NCBI GenBank assembly: GCA_944386445.1
Contig: CALXBD010000054.1
Coordinates: 1 to 64,000, forward strand
Direction of reading: 5' to 3'
From: an uncultured Clostridia bacterium
Lineage (GTDB): Bacteria > Bacillota > Clostridia > Oscillospirales > Ruminococcaceae
Length of the DNA stretch: 64,000 nucleotides
The position numbers were made by a program, and so were the translations under genes. Within the stretch, counting starts at the first letter, position 1, and each line of letters opens with the position of its first letter. The notes beneath the pieces were generated by a model, which saw only the letters and a program-made list of their open reading frames with translations, had not been told where the DNA came from and searched no databases. This document shows, piece by piece, positions 16,979-26,423 of the stretch.

Positions 16979-17262
16979 TTACTCGCCCAGCAGACGCTTG
17001 GCGTTTTTCCAGTAGATCTTTTCCAAAACTTCTCTGGCCAGCCCCAGGCTTTCCAACAGTTCCTGATGGGCGTTGCCGAACATATCCCGTGCAAATACCA
17101 CCCGATCCTGAAACTCCGTCAAAAAGCCTTTGGTAAATTCCGGATCTCTTGCCAGAGCGTTCCGCCCTGAATTGGCAGAGATATCGCAGAAAAGATTTGG
17201 ATATTGCCGCAGCATCCGGATCAGCTTTCCTTCTCCCACTACTTTTCCCTTGGGATAGAAGG
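16979..17262 (-). pseudogene. 3' fragment of an amidohydrolase (PF04909-like), 5' end missing
   Basis: About 90 C-terminal residues remain in frame to the stop. They begin near YPKGKVVGEGKL, then RYPNLFCDISANSG-like sequence and a closing KIYWKNAKRLLGE helix, as in metal-dependent amidohydrolase TIM barrels. Everything upstream (the metal-binding HxH region, well over half the gene) is absent. Beyond about 17262 the same frame runs antisense through a solute-binding protein gene, so the long open frame there is not real coding sequence. The break coincides with the missing 5' end of the rightward binding-protein gene. The gene is either a true rearrangement product or an assembly join; as it stands it has no start and cannot be active. 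Confidence 0.7.
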
Positions 17263-18655
17263 TGGTATAACATTGGTTGAAGAAAAGTATGGAATTAAAG
17301 TTACTGTCAACGCTCTTGCTCGTAACGAATACACCCAGAAAATCAATTTGCTTATGACTTCTAAAGACGTCACCGGTCTGGTCGGTGTTTTCTCCACCAA
17401 CGAGATCCTGATGTACAAAGACCAGGACGCCATTGAGCCTATCGGCGAATATCTGGCCAACAACGAGACTTGGAAGAGCATGCCTCAGGAAATGCAGGAT
17501 CTGTACGTTTTTGACGGCGATCTGTGGGCACTGCCTGCCGGCTTTACTCAGAACATGTTCACCCGCACCATCCGGAAAGACTGGCTGGACAACTTGGGAC
17601 TGGAAGTTCCCACTACCTTGGATGAATTCACCGAAGCAATGCGTGCGTTCACCTTTGACGATCCCGATGGCAACGGCGTAGATGACACCTATGGCTTGAC
17701 TGCAGCCGGCACTTGGAACCTGCAGGATATTTTCCAGGCGTTCAACGCTCGTCTGAACACCGACGGCAGCCGTTCTATCACTTACGATCCCGAAGCCAAC
17801 GCTTGGATCGACACCATGCTGAAACCTGAAATGGTTGACTGCCTTACCTACTTGAACGAACTCTATACTGACGGCATTCTGGACGCCGAAGTTTTCACCA
17901 ACAGCGGCAGCACCATGCGTGAACACCTCTGGTCCGGCGCGGCAGGCTCCACCTTCTACTGGCTGGGCAACACCCGGAGCGAGGCTATGCCTTACCTGGA
18001 GAAGATCACCCCCGACGTTGAACTGGCTGAAATTCCTTACATGACCAGCGATTACATCAGCAAAAACATCAACCATGTGTGGTACGGCTGTGTTCCTTAT
18101 GTAATGGTAAAGGGCACTGAAAATGCTGACAAGATGATCAACGAGGCCGTTGACCTGATGCTCGGCTCTCAGGACAGCCACTTTGATTTCGCATACGGCA
18201 TCGAAGGCACGACCTACCGGGTAGAGGGCAATACCGTCTATACTCTGATGGATGAAAGCACCGGCACTGTTATGCCTTATCCTTCTTTGACCACCTCCAT
18301 CCCTGCTTACTATGACGACTGGAATTTCCTGACAGATGCGTTGGATGAAGACGCCAAAGCTGAAGCTCTGGAACTGATGGACTTCAAGAAACATACTGCA
18401 AACGATGGTATCGCGGCAGGTTACGTCTACTCCATCACCGAAGCTCAGAACGCGATTAACTCTGCTACCTGGCAGATGGTCGGCGGCGATATCGACGCTG
18501 CTTTTGAGACCGCTGTATCCTCTGCAATCACCGGTTCCGCAACTGTTCAGGATGCAATCGACAAATACATCTCTGAGGTTAAGAGCCTGGGCGCACAGGA
18601 TGTGCTGGACGAACTGAATGACTTCTGCGGCTACACAAGCGACCTGAAGTATTGA
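17255..18655 (+). pseudogene. 5'-truncated extracellular solute-binding protein of a sugar ABC transporter
   Basis: About 465 residues match the LplA/family-1 binding-protein type (periplasm-facing lipoprotein that captures oligosaccharides): EEKYGIKVTVNALARNEY near the start, the DGDLWALPAGFTQNMF region, TIRKDWLDNLGLEVPTT, and DDPDGNGVDDTYGLT. The signal peptide, lipobox Cys and the first 60-100 residues are missing, and the sequence upstream belongs to an oppositely oriented amidohydrolase. An ATG at 17204 is in frame but lies within that other gene, so it is not a natural start. Its 3' end and terminator are intact. No permease genes adjoin it. It precedes a GH38 mannosidase, which suggests a glycan-uptake role before truncation. 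Confidence 0.75.
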
Positions 18656-18677
18656 TTTTTCGTTCTGTACGGAGTAA

Positions 18678-18710
18678 AACAAACGAGGGGAAGTTCGCTT
18701 CCCCTTGTTT
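18678..18710 (+). terminator. Hairpin with UUCG tetraloop after the binding-protein gene
   Basis: AACGAGGGGAAG-TTCG-CTTCCCCTTGTTT: a 9-bp GC-rich stem with a stable UUCG loop and a short T tail. It sits between the binding-protein fragment and the mannosidase and may partly terminate or stabilise the upstream message. Confidence 0.65.
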
Positions 18711-18746
18711 CTATATCTGCCGCTTTGCGGCTGCCGGAGGAATATT

Positions 18747-21194
18747 ATGTCACAAATTATCCATCTTATTTGCAATGCCCATCTGGACCCTGTGTGGCTT
18801 TGGAAACGCGAAGAAGGAGTCGCAGAAGCACTGTCGACTTTTGAAACGGCCGTCCGATTCTGCAAGGAAACCGATGGCTTCGTCTTCAATCACAATGAGG
18901 CCGTTCTGTATCAGTGGATTGAACAATATGATCCTGCTCTCTTCAAAGAAATCCAGGAACTGGTTGCTCAGGGAAAATGGCATATTATGGGCGGCTGGTA
19001 TCTGCAGCCGGACTGCAACATGCCCTCCGGCGAATCTTTTGTGCGCCAAATTTTGGAAGGACGCACCTACTTTAAAGAAAAGTTCGGAGCTGAACCGACT
19101 ACTGCAATCAATTTTGACCCCTTTGGACACAGCCGCGGGTTAGTCCAGATTCTGGCAAAGGCAGGCTATGACAGTTATATCGTCTGCCGTCCCGGCCAGG
19201 AGGACTTCCACGTAGATGAGAACACCTTCCTGTGGGAAGGATATGACGGTTCTCAGATTATGGTACATCGCCTTACAAACGGATATCAGTCCGGTCTGGG
19301 ACGAGTACAGGCAAAAATCGAAAAGTATATGGACGAAAATCAGGATGGCCCGATCGGGATGGTTTTGTGGGGCGTCGGCAATCATGGCGGCGGCCCTTCT
19401 GCAGAAGATTTGGCCACCATTCAAAATATGATGGACTCCGGAGCGAATTTGATCCACTCTACTCCGGAAGAGTATTTTACTGCCCTCCGCAAATCAAAGA
19501 AGCATTGGAATGTAGTTCCCCGCCCCATGAACCACTGGGGTGTCGGCTGCTATACCTCTGAGATTCGGGTGAAACAGGCTCATCGCCGCCTGGAAGGGGA
19601 ATATTATGCTCTGGAAAAAATGGCCGCTCATGCCGCTGCGATTGGAGCGCATCCTTACCCGACGGCAGAGCTGCAATCCATTCGGAAGGACCTGCTGTTT
19701 TTAGAATTTCATGACATTCTGCCTGGCAGTTCGATCCGCCGTGCGGAAGAGGATTCCTTGAGAATGGCCGGGCATGCGCTGGAGCAGGCTGCCCGCACCC
19801 GTCTGGAGCTGTTCCTGTCCATGACCTATGGACGGATTACGCCCACTTCCGACATAACGCCTCTTTATGTCTACAATCCCCATCCCTATCCAGTGGAACA
19901 GACCTTCTCTTATGAACTTCCTCTGGCAAAGACTGTCCGGGAAGGCTTCGGCCAGCCTGTTCTGCGGCATAATGGCCAACTGATTCCGGTTCAGAGGGAG
20001 CAGGAAGAAAATATGGTGCCAATCCAGTGGCGCCGCCGGATCGCTTTCCGGGCACATCTGCAGCCCATGTCCATGGAACGTCTGGAGTTTTCCGTGGAAG
20101 TCGTGGAAGAACCTCCCCGTTCGGGCGCAATCGAAGAGGATGGAAAATATCTGCGGTTCCGCGCAGGCCGGGTAGAAGCCGCTATCAACCGCCATACAGG
20201 GCTTATGGACAGCTATCAGATCGACGGACGGGAATATCTCCGTCCCGGCAGCTTCCTGCCGGCAGTCTTCGACGACATCCATGATTCCTGGGGCATGACC
20301 CTACAGAAATATGACGTTCCGGCTGGTTGCTTCCACATCCGCCGGGATGGCCAGGGCACCCCCCTGCTGCGGATCATCGAAGATGGTCCGGTCAGAGTCG
20401 TTGTGGAAGGCGTTTTTGAATATGGCCGCTCCGAACTGGTTTTGCGGTATAAGCTACCCTGCTTGGATACCGAACTGGAAACAGAGGTATTCCTGCAGTT
20501 TATGGAAGAGGTCAAAATGGTGAAACTGGCAATCCATCCGGCCTTCTCCAAATTCCGGTATCTGGGAGAAACGGCTTTTGGTGTGGAAGAGTTGGCTCAG
20601 GACGGACAGGAAGAGGTCGCGCAGAAGTGGATTGCTGCTGACGGCGGAGATGCCTGCCTGACCTTTATCAACGATACCACCTATGCTTCCAGCTGCATGG
20701 ACGGAGTTGTGTATCAGACCCTTATCAAATCCTGCGGATATTCCGCCCATCCCATGTCCGGACGGGTACACGTTCCCACCGGACGCTACATCCAAGGCAG
20801 CGATCATGTGGGCATAACCTACCTCTTCTTCTTAAATGGCGGCGACAGCAGCGAACGTCTTGCTGCCGTTTCCAGAGAAGCTCAGCTGCATTGTGAAGAA
20901 CCGGTCATTCTGGCCGGCTTCAGCGGTAACTGCCCCAATTCCAAGGAAAGCTTTATGGAGATGACCAATCCTGCTGTTATCTGCTCTGCGGTCAAAATGG
21001 CTGAAACCGGTTCTGGCTGGGTTCTCCGGCTCTTTAACTCCACCGGCGAATCACAGGACTCCTCCATCCGTTGGGGCGAGAAAACCGCTGTAGTATCTCT
21101 GACACCCTGGGAGGTCAAAACCCTTCTTTGGCAAAACGATGCCGCTACACCCACAGAAACCAATCTGTTGGAACAACCTCTCTCATTTTGCTAA
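18747..21194 (+). CDS. Alpha-mannosidase, glycoside hydrolase family 38
   Basis: Cytoplasmic (no signal peptide) retaining alpha-mannosidase of 815 residues, expected to remove alpha-mannose from imported oligosaccharides such as N-glycan fragments. The N-terminal GH38 catalytic domain has zinc-binding HLDPVWLW (about residues 10-17) and the nucleophile motif NFDPFGHS (near 125). A middle helical domain and C-terminal beta-sandwich domains follow. The ATG at 18747 is chosen because GGAGG lies 7 nt before it; the longer frame begins inside the upstream hairpin. It is followed at 29 bp by a heparinase-like gene, and the two are probably cotranscribed. Specificity (1,2 / 1,3 / 1,6) cannot be read. 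Confidence 0.93.
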   Translation: MSQIIHLICNAHLDPVWLWKREEGVAEALSTFETAVRFCKETDGFVFNHNEAVLYQWIEQYDPALFKEIQELVAQGKWHIMGGWYLQPDCNMPSGESFVRQILEGRTYFKEKFGAEPTTAINFDPFGHSRGLVQILAKAGYDSYIVCRPGQEDFHVDENTFLWEGYDGSQIMVHRLTNGYQSGLGRVQAKIEKYMDENQDGPIGMVLWGVGNHGGGPSAEDLATIQNMMDSGANLIHSTPEEYFTALRKSKKHWNVVPRPMNHWGVGCYTSEIRVKQAHRRLEGEYYALEKMAAHAAAIGAHPYPTAELQSIRKDLLFLEFHDILPGSSIRRAEEDSLRMAGHALEQAARTRLELFLSMTYGRITPTSDITPLYVYNPHPYPVEQTFSYELPLAKTVREGFGQPVLRHNGQLIPVQREQEENMVPIQWRRRIAFRAHLQPMSMERLEFSVEVVEEPPRSGAIEEDGKYLRFRAGRVEAAINRHTGLMDSYQIDGREYLRPGSFLPAVFDDIHDSWGMTLQKYDVPAGCFHIRRDGQGTPLLRIIEDGPVRVVVEGVFEYGRSELVLRYKLPCLDTELETEVFLQFMEEVKMVKLAIHPAFSKFRYLGETAFGVEELAQDGQEEVAQKWIAADGGDACLTFINDTTYASSCMDGVVYQTLIKSCGYSAHPMSGRVHVPTGRYIQGSDHVGITYLFFLNGGDSSERLAAVSREAQLHCEEPVILAGFSGNCPNSKESFMEMTNPAVICSAVKMAETGSGWVLRLFNSTGESQDSSIRWGEKTAVVSLTPWEVKTLLWQNDAATPTETNLLEQPLSFC

Positions 21195-21223
21195 TATTTT
21201 ACAGAAAGGATACGTGACCTTTC

Positions 21224-24200
21224 ATGTCTCTGCCGCATCTTTATACAGACAGCAAGGATATCGTCCGTATTCGGGAAAACCTAGGAAAATATGACTGGTA
21301 TCGTTCGGCTTTTGATCGGATCAAAACCGGTTGCGACGAAATGCTTCGACGAGGGTTCTTTGTACCGGAAACCTGCGGATTTGTATTCTACAATTCCTGC
21401 AAAAGCGATAACACTGCTTTGATCTTTAATCCTTATGACCCTGAAAATCACATATGCCCTACCTGCGGGATGAACTACAAAGATGAACCTTTCCAGCGGG
21501 CCTGGCAGTGCTATTACCATCAGTGGCTGTCTCAGATGTCCATCAACCTGGGCATTTGTTATGCCGTCACAGGCGACAGTTCCTATGCCCTGGCAGTCAA
21601 GAAAATGCTGATGGATTATGTGCGGCTGTATCCCGGCTACGAGAATAATGATAATGAACTGGGAACTACCAAAGTCTTCCAGTCCACTTACATTGAGTCG
21701 GTGTGGCTGTCTTATTTGACCTGCGGCTACGATATGACCAACCAGGACGGCTGCTGGACAGAAGCAGAACGCACAACGGTCAAGCAGCAACTCTTTCTGG
21801 AATCCGCAAAGGTGATCCGGGATTATGACGAAAAACGGAACAACCGTCAAGCCTTTAACAATTCCGGCATGTGCGCCGCAGCAATCATGGCAGAAGACAA
21901 TGAGTTGCTTGAATATGCGCTTCATGGCCCTCACGGCTTCTTCAGCCACATGGAAGGCTCTGTCCTTTCAGATGGACTCTGGTATGAGGGGGACAACTAC
22001 CACTTTGCCACTGTTCCTTCCATGGTGAATATCGCGGAAATGTGTCTTCATAACGGCATCGACCTTTATCAGCGGGAATACGCCGGCCACAGTATTCGAC
22101 AAATGTTTGAAGCACCGCTTAAATCTCTGCAGCCGGACCTCTCCTTCCCTTCCAGAAAGGATTCTCCCTATGCCAGCAGTATTGCTCAGAGATGGTACTC
22201 CGGCCTTTATGAGCTGGCCTATACACGTTATCATGAGTCCGCCTTCGGCCGAGTGCTGAAAATCATGTACGGCATGGAACCGGAGGATAAAGACTTCAAA
22301 AATGCTGCCGGCCTGATGGATATTTTTTCGCCTTCGCCCGCATCCCGCAGCTTCCTGGACTGGCGGGGGTTTATGACTCTGACGCCTGATCTTGGCTCCG
22401 AAAACGGATTACCTTATACCTTATCGGTCAATATGGAAGGCACCGGCTTGGCGGTCCTCCGTAAGGACGACTGCTACCTGAGCCTTGACTATGGCGATTA
22501 CGGCGGCGGCCATGGCCATCCTGACCGGTTGGCAATCACCTATTTTGCCCGGGGCCGCCGGTGGCTTACAGACTACGGCACCGGCCAGTATTATTTTGAT
22601 CATCTGAACTGGTACCGCTCTACAATCGGTCACAATACTCTTTGCTCAGACGGAAAAACCCAGCTGCCGATTTCCGGCGAATGGCAGATTTTTGGCGAAA
22701 CCAAGGCCTCTGCCGCAGCGCGGGGTATTATTAATGGAATGTATCCCGGCATTGATGCCAGACGCACTGTCGCATTGTTAGGACACGGATTGGTATTCGA
22801 TTGTCTGGAAGCCTTTTCGGAAGAACCGCACTGCTATCATACCGCACTGCATGGCTTCGGAACCCTTCAGCTGGAACAGGAACTGTCTCCTGCAAAGCTT
22901 AACGGCGAAAATTACCGCTTCCTGAGTGATATCGAAGGCTGTCAGGTCAGCGGCCCATGCAGCGCTGTGTTCCGCCATTACGGAGCAAAGCTGGCTGTCT
23001 ATGCTGCCGGAACCGCTGAGAGCGGACTTTACCGCGCCGGCGCATACGGTCCTCCGAATGAAATTCCCAAGCGTTTTCCGATCCTAATCCAGGAACAAAA
23101 GGGAAATTGCGCCGTATTCGCCCAGGTGATGGAGGATATTCCGGAAGGAGAAGAAAGTAAAATCCTTTCCTTTGCCCAAAAGGCAGACGGCAGTTACGAA
23201 CTTCTGCTGCAGGACAACATCCATATGGAAATCCGCTGCACCGACCAAGGACTGACAATTTGCCGCTATGCGGGCAATGAGGTAACCGGTTTTGAAATAT
23301 ATGGGACAAATGGGACTCCAGGGGTTGTGTCCATGAAGATGGAGGTTCCCTCGGCTGCAGGGATAAAGGCCGGAAACAGCTGGGAATTGGAGCTTCCGAA
23401 GGCTTATGGGAACTGTACTCTGGATGCGTCCGTATGTGGAGGAACAGAGCAGATCTATTCCCAGAAAGAACTGCGGATCGGCCGGCTGCTCTGTGACCAA
23501 CTGTTTGATGGGATTGAAAACGTCCTCCCCATCCAGTTAGGCAACTTTACCGCTACGCCTTGGGAGGAAACACTGGAAAGCAGCGATTTCCCGGATTTCT
23601 GGAACTTGAAGGAACCTTTTGCCATTCAGGTTGCTCCTGGGGAACTGAAAACTGTTGAAATGCATGTCTTTCCGAATCTGTCCGGCAGGGCAAAAGGATC
23701 TGCCGGCTTTTCCGAACATGCAGCCGGAGACGTCACTTTCTCTATCAACGGAAATTCCGTAAAACTCTCCTTTCCGCCTACCGGTGAAGTCTGGAGTTTC
23801 ACCCAGGCCGAGCCGCTGGATATCCGGGAATGGATTGATTTCCGGGCTGAAGACGGCGCCCCCGTACGGGTTCAGCTGAGAAACTGTACCAATGGCCGTC
23901 AAAGTGTGTCCGTATCTTTTCTGTCAGACCCTATCGAGCTGGAGGCTGGGGAAAAACGGATTCTCTCGCTGTCACTGGATGACCCGTCCATCCTGTGGGA
24001 AGGCGAACGGGTAAGTTTTTCCTATGATGTGAAAATTGGTGAATTTTATGCCGAGCGGAAGCTGGAAAAAGCCTGTGTGCAGCCTCGGTGGATGGCAAGG
24101 AAGATCCCGCTGGAAGGTGGAGGCACTCCGAATCTGCACCTGCTGTCTGGAGGGCAGATCTCCCGGGGAGAAAAACACTGGGGTGGCCTTACGGATCTCT

Positions 24201-24706
24201 CCGCATTGGGGACCCTCACAGTGACTGACGGGACCAGCCTTACCTTATCGCTGGCCGTAACCGACGACAATGTTCTCTTCTCCGGCGGGAAATTCCCCTT
24301 TGACAACGACGGCATTCAGATTTATTTTGACCGCCGTCCCTCTGCTAACCGGCTGGCCGGCGATACTTCCTTCGGAATTTACGGGCTTCTGGTAAGACCC
24401 GGCGTCTTCGATGAAGCGTCCAGTGTAACGGCCCTCAGCGCTGATGTTTCCAAGCCGGAAGAAATTTCTGTTTCTGTCCATCGCACAGATGATGGCTATG
24501 CAATTTTAATGGATATTCCCTTCACAAGTTTGGGCGGCGCTCCTCAGCACGGAACTGTCTGGGGCTTCGACCTGATTGTCAACGACCGCGACCGGGGCGT
24601 TCGGCGCGATATGCAGATGATCTGGTCCGGCGCCCTTCCGGGTGAACGCACTTACCTGCGGGAGGATCATCATAATCCGGACCGGTTCGGCATTATCCGC
24701 TTCTGA
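21224..24706 (+). CDS. Large heparinase II/III-like protein with C-terminal CBM9/DOMON-like domain
   Basis: A protein of 1160 residues. The N-terminal third is an alpha/alpha toroid seen in polysaccharide lyases; CPTCGMNYKDEPF near 85 may bind a metal. A heparinase II/III beta-sandwich domain (about 390-600) carries YGDYGGGHGHPDRL, WLTDYGTGQYYFDH and TIGHNTL, containing the His/Tyr residues expected in the family. Further beta domains follow, and the last about 170 residues resemble a family 9 carbohydrate-binding/DOMON domain (VTDDNVLFSGG, DNDGIQIYFDRR). No signal peptide is seen, which is odd for a lyase of this size. Start ATG is 13 nt after AGAAAGGA. It may act on uronate-containing oligosaccharides already imported; the true substrate is unknown. 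Confidence 0.8.
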   Translation: MSLPHLYTDSKDIVRIRENLGKYDWYRSAFDRIKTGCDEMLRRGFFVPETCGFVFYNSCKSDNTALIFNPYDPENHICPTCGMNYKDEPFQRAWQCYYHQWLSQMSINLGICYAVTGDSSYALAVKKMLMDYVRLYPGYENNDNELGTTKVFQSTYIESVWLSYLTCGYDMTNQDGCWTEAERTTVKQQLFLESAKVIRDYDEKRNNRQAFNNSGMCAAAIMAEDNELLEYALHGPHGFFSHMEGSVLSDGLWYEGDNYHFATVPSMVNIAEMCLHNGIDLYQREYAGHSIRQMFEAPLKSLQPDLSFPSRKDSPYASSIAQRWYSGLYELAYTRYHESAFGRVLKIMYGMEPEDKDFKNAAGLMDIFSPSPASRSFLDWRGFMTLTPDLGSENGLPYTLSVNMEGTGLAVLRKDDCYLSLDYGDYGGGHGHPDRLAITYFARGRRWLTDYGTGQYYFDHLNWYRSTIGHNTLCSDGKTQLPISGEWQIFGETKASAAARGIINGMYPGIDARRTVALLGHGLVFDCLEAFSEEPHCYHTALHGFGTLQLEQELSPAKLNGENYRFLSDIEGCQVSGPCSAVFRHYGAKLAVYAAGTAESGLYRAGAYGPPNEIPKRFPILIQEQKGNCAVFAQVMEDIPEGEESKILSFAQKADGSYELLLQDNIHMEIRCTDQGLTICRYAGNEVTGFEIYGTNGTPGVVSMKMEVPSAAGIKAGNSWELELPKAYGNCTLDASVCGGTEQIYSQKELRIGRLLCDQLFDGIENVLPIQLGNFTATPWEETLESSDFPDFWNLKEPFAIQVAPGELKTVEMHVFPNLSGRAKGSAGFSEHAAGDVTFSINGNSVKLSFPPTGEVWSFTQAEPLDIREWIDFRAEDGAPVRVQLRNCTNGRQSVSVSFLSDPIELEAGEKRILSLSLDDPSILWEGERVSFSYDVKIGEFYAERKLEKACVQPRWMARKIPLEGGGTPNLHLLSGGQISRGEKHWGGLTDLSALGTLTVTDGTSLTLSLAVTDDNVLFSGGKFPFDNDGIQIYFDRRPSANRLAGDTSFGIYGLLVRPGVFDEASSVTALSADVSKPEEISVSVHRTDDGYAILMDIPFTSLGGAPQHGTVWGFDLIVNDRDRGVRRDMQMIWSGALPGERTYLREDHHNPDRFGIIRF

Positions 24707-24732
24707 CCGGCCCCGCAACAGGAGGAATCTAT

Positions 24733-25545
24733 ATGAACCCTATTCACGAAAAACGCAGGCTCTTTACCGAAAACCGCGTCGTCAACTGGCATGAGCACGT
24801 CTGGTTCGATCAAAACGGACAGCTGGACGAAGCCCTTTGCGATGCTTTGGTGGAAGATGCAGCCCGTACTTCTACGGATGTGGTCGTATGCTCTCTGCCG
24901 ATCTTAGCACAGAAAGTTACAGCAGAAGAATTCCGCCACTGCAACGACACCTTAGCGATCGCCATGAAACGTTATCCCGATGTTATCAAGGGATTTGCCT
25001 TTGTCAACCCCGGCTACTCCAAGGAGGCCGTAGAGGAGATCGATCGCTGCGTCAAGGAATATGGCATGATCGGCATTAAGATGTATTATCAGTACTACAT
25101 CAATGACCCGATTGTACGCCCGGTTATCGAAAAGTGCATCGATCTGGATATTCCGATCCTGGTTCACGCCAGCAAGCTCAATTATCACCCCGAGGAACAG
25201 CCCTTCGTTTCCAACGGCGTCCATTTTGCGGCAGCCGCCAAGGCTTATCCGGAAGCGCGTTTCATTATGGCGCACATCACCGGCGGCGGCGACTGGGAAT
25301 GGTCTTTGAAAGCCGTCGCAGATACGCCGAATGTCTACACCGATATGAGCGGCAGCGTCATTGATGCGCGAGTCATCGAAAAGGCTGTGGCGATGCTGGG
25401 AGCAAAAAGGGTACTGTTTGGCACTGATGGATCTTATCTGTCCTGTGTCGGAAAGATCCTTGCTGCAAATATCTCGGACGAAGATAAGAAAATCATTTTG
25501 AACAACCCGGATTTTGAACGATATCTTAACCGGGCAAACGCCTGA
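24733..25545 (+). CDS. Amidohydrolase-family protein (TIM barrel, PF04909 type)
   Basis: 270 residues, cytoplasmic. It has an N-terminal HEHVW motif (metal-binding His pair, residues about 17-20), a middle PILVHASKLNYHP strand, IMAHITGGGDWEW (metal/substrate His), and LFGTDGSYLS with the catalytic Asp near 235. These are the expected metal-binding elements of decarboxylase/hydrolase members of the superfamily. Start ATG follows CAGGAGGAAT. It is 26 bp after the heparinase-like gene and 11 bp before a related but divergent protein, so the four genes form one operon. In this superfamily it could be a lactonase, a decarboxylase or a deacylase; the sequence does not decide. Confidence 0.82.
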   Translation: MNPIHEKRRLFTENRVVNWHEHVWFDQNGQLDEALCDALVEDAARTSTDVVVCSLPILAQKVTAEEFRHCNDTLAIAMKRYPDVIKGFAFVNPGYSKEAVEEIDRCVKEYGMIGIKMYYQYYINDPIVRPVIEKCIDLDIPILVHASKLNYHPEEQPFVSNGVHFAAAAKAYPEARFIMAHITGGGDWEWSLKAVADTPNVYTDMSGSVIDARVIEKAVAMLGAKRVLFGTDGSYLSCVGKILAANISDEDKKIILNNPDFERYLNRANA

Positions 25546-25556
25546 AAGGAGGGCTT

Positions 25557-26342
25557 ATGATGATCATTGACGGTGTAGCATATTTAGGACATTGGCCCTT
25601 CCGGAAACTGGGGTATGATACTGCGGCGGAGATGGCTGCATGGATGGATCGTGCTTCTATCGACAAGGCTTGTGTTTCTTCCATCAATTCGATTTTTTAC
25701 AAAGACGTTATGGAAGGAAACCGGGAATTGATGACGGAAATTTCCGCTTTTTCTGGGAGAATGATTCCTTTTGCCGTAATCAATCCCGCGTATCCCGGGT
25801 GGGAAAACGATTTTAAAGAATGCTTCGATGTGTTGGGTATGAAAGGATTGGAATTATTTCCTGCCTACCACAATTATAAAGCTGATTTGCCGGAACTGAA
25901 AAAGCTGCTGGAAATGGCTGCTGCCAAAGGGATACCGGTTCGGCTGCCTTCCAGACTGGTAGATATCCGGGGGAGGCACTGGTTGGATACTCCGGAAAAT
26001 TTGTCCCAGGATGAGATGGAAGCAATCGTTCGGCTGTGTCCTGACACAGATTTCCTGCTCTGCTCCTGCGGGACCGCCAATTTGGCAAAACGGCTGGAAG
26101 CACTTTCCGCTCAAAGAAAAGGCCGCCTTTTCTACGATTTTGCCCGGTTGGAAGATTGCTATTACAACCATAGCTTACCGAATCTTCTGAAGACTGCCGG
26201 TGAAGACTATGTCGTATTTGGCAGCTGTTCACCCTTCCAGTACCCGGAAGTTCAGGAACTGAAACTGGATATGCTGGAGCTTTCTGAAGAAGCTTATGAG
26301 AAAATCGCTTCCGGAAACCTGAAAACGCTGCTTGGCCTGTAA
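25557..26342 (+). CDS. Second amidohydrolase-like protein, metal site apparently eroded
   Basis: 261 residues with the same TIM-barrel outline as its upstream neighbour. However, the HxH motif expected after beta-1 reads AYLGHWPF, with a single His, and the late catalytic aspartate region reads VVFGSCSPFQYPE in place of GTD. It may bind metal differently or be a non-catalytic partner of the adjacent enzyme. It starts ATGATG after AAAGGAGGG and ends in a strong bidirectional terminator. The tandem of a complete and a degenerate member suggests a two-component hydrolase complex (inference). The family-level call is moderate. Confidence 0.7.
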   Translation: MMIIDGVAYLGHWPFRKLGYDTAAEMAAWMDRASIDKACVSSINSIFYKDVMEGNRELMTEISAFSGRMIPFAVINPAYPGWENDFKECFDVLGMKGLELFPAYHNYKADLPELKKLLEMAAAKGIPVRLPSRLVDIRGRHWLDTPENLSQDEMEAIVRLCPDTDFLLCSCGTANLAKRLEALSAQRKGRLFYDFARLEDCYYNHSLPNLLKTAGEDYVVFGSCSPFQYPEVQELKLDMLELSEEAYEKIASGNLKTLLGL

Positions 26343-26353
26343 TTTTCCTAAAG

Positions 26354-26399
26354 AAAAAGCTGTCCGCCATGGAAATTTCTCCATGGCGGACAGCTTTTT
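26354..26399. terminator. Bidirectional intrinsic terminator
   Basis: A 20-bp perfect inverted repeat (AAAAAGCTGTCCGCCATGGA and its complement) with a 6-nt loop, flanked by A and T runs. It serves the rightward amidohydrolase operon and the leftward transporter operon. Confidence 0.92.
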
Positions 26400-26423
26400 C
26401 TGAGTATAAATTCAGGAGGTCAA

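Noticed and set aside
16979..18889. A 636-codon leftward open frame
   Set aside because: Only its last 90 or so codons are coding (amidohydrolase fragment); the rest is the antisense of a solute-binding protein gene with biased codons.
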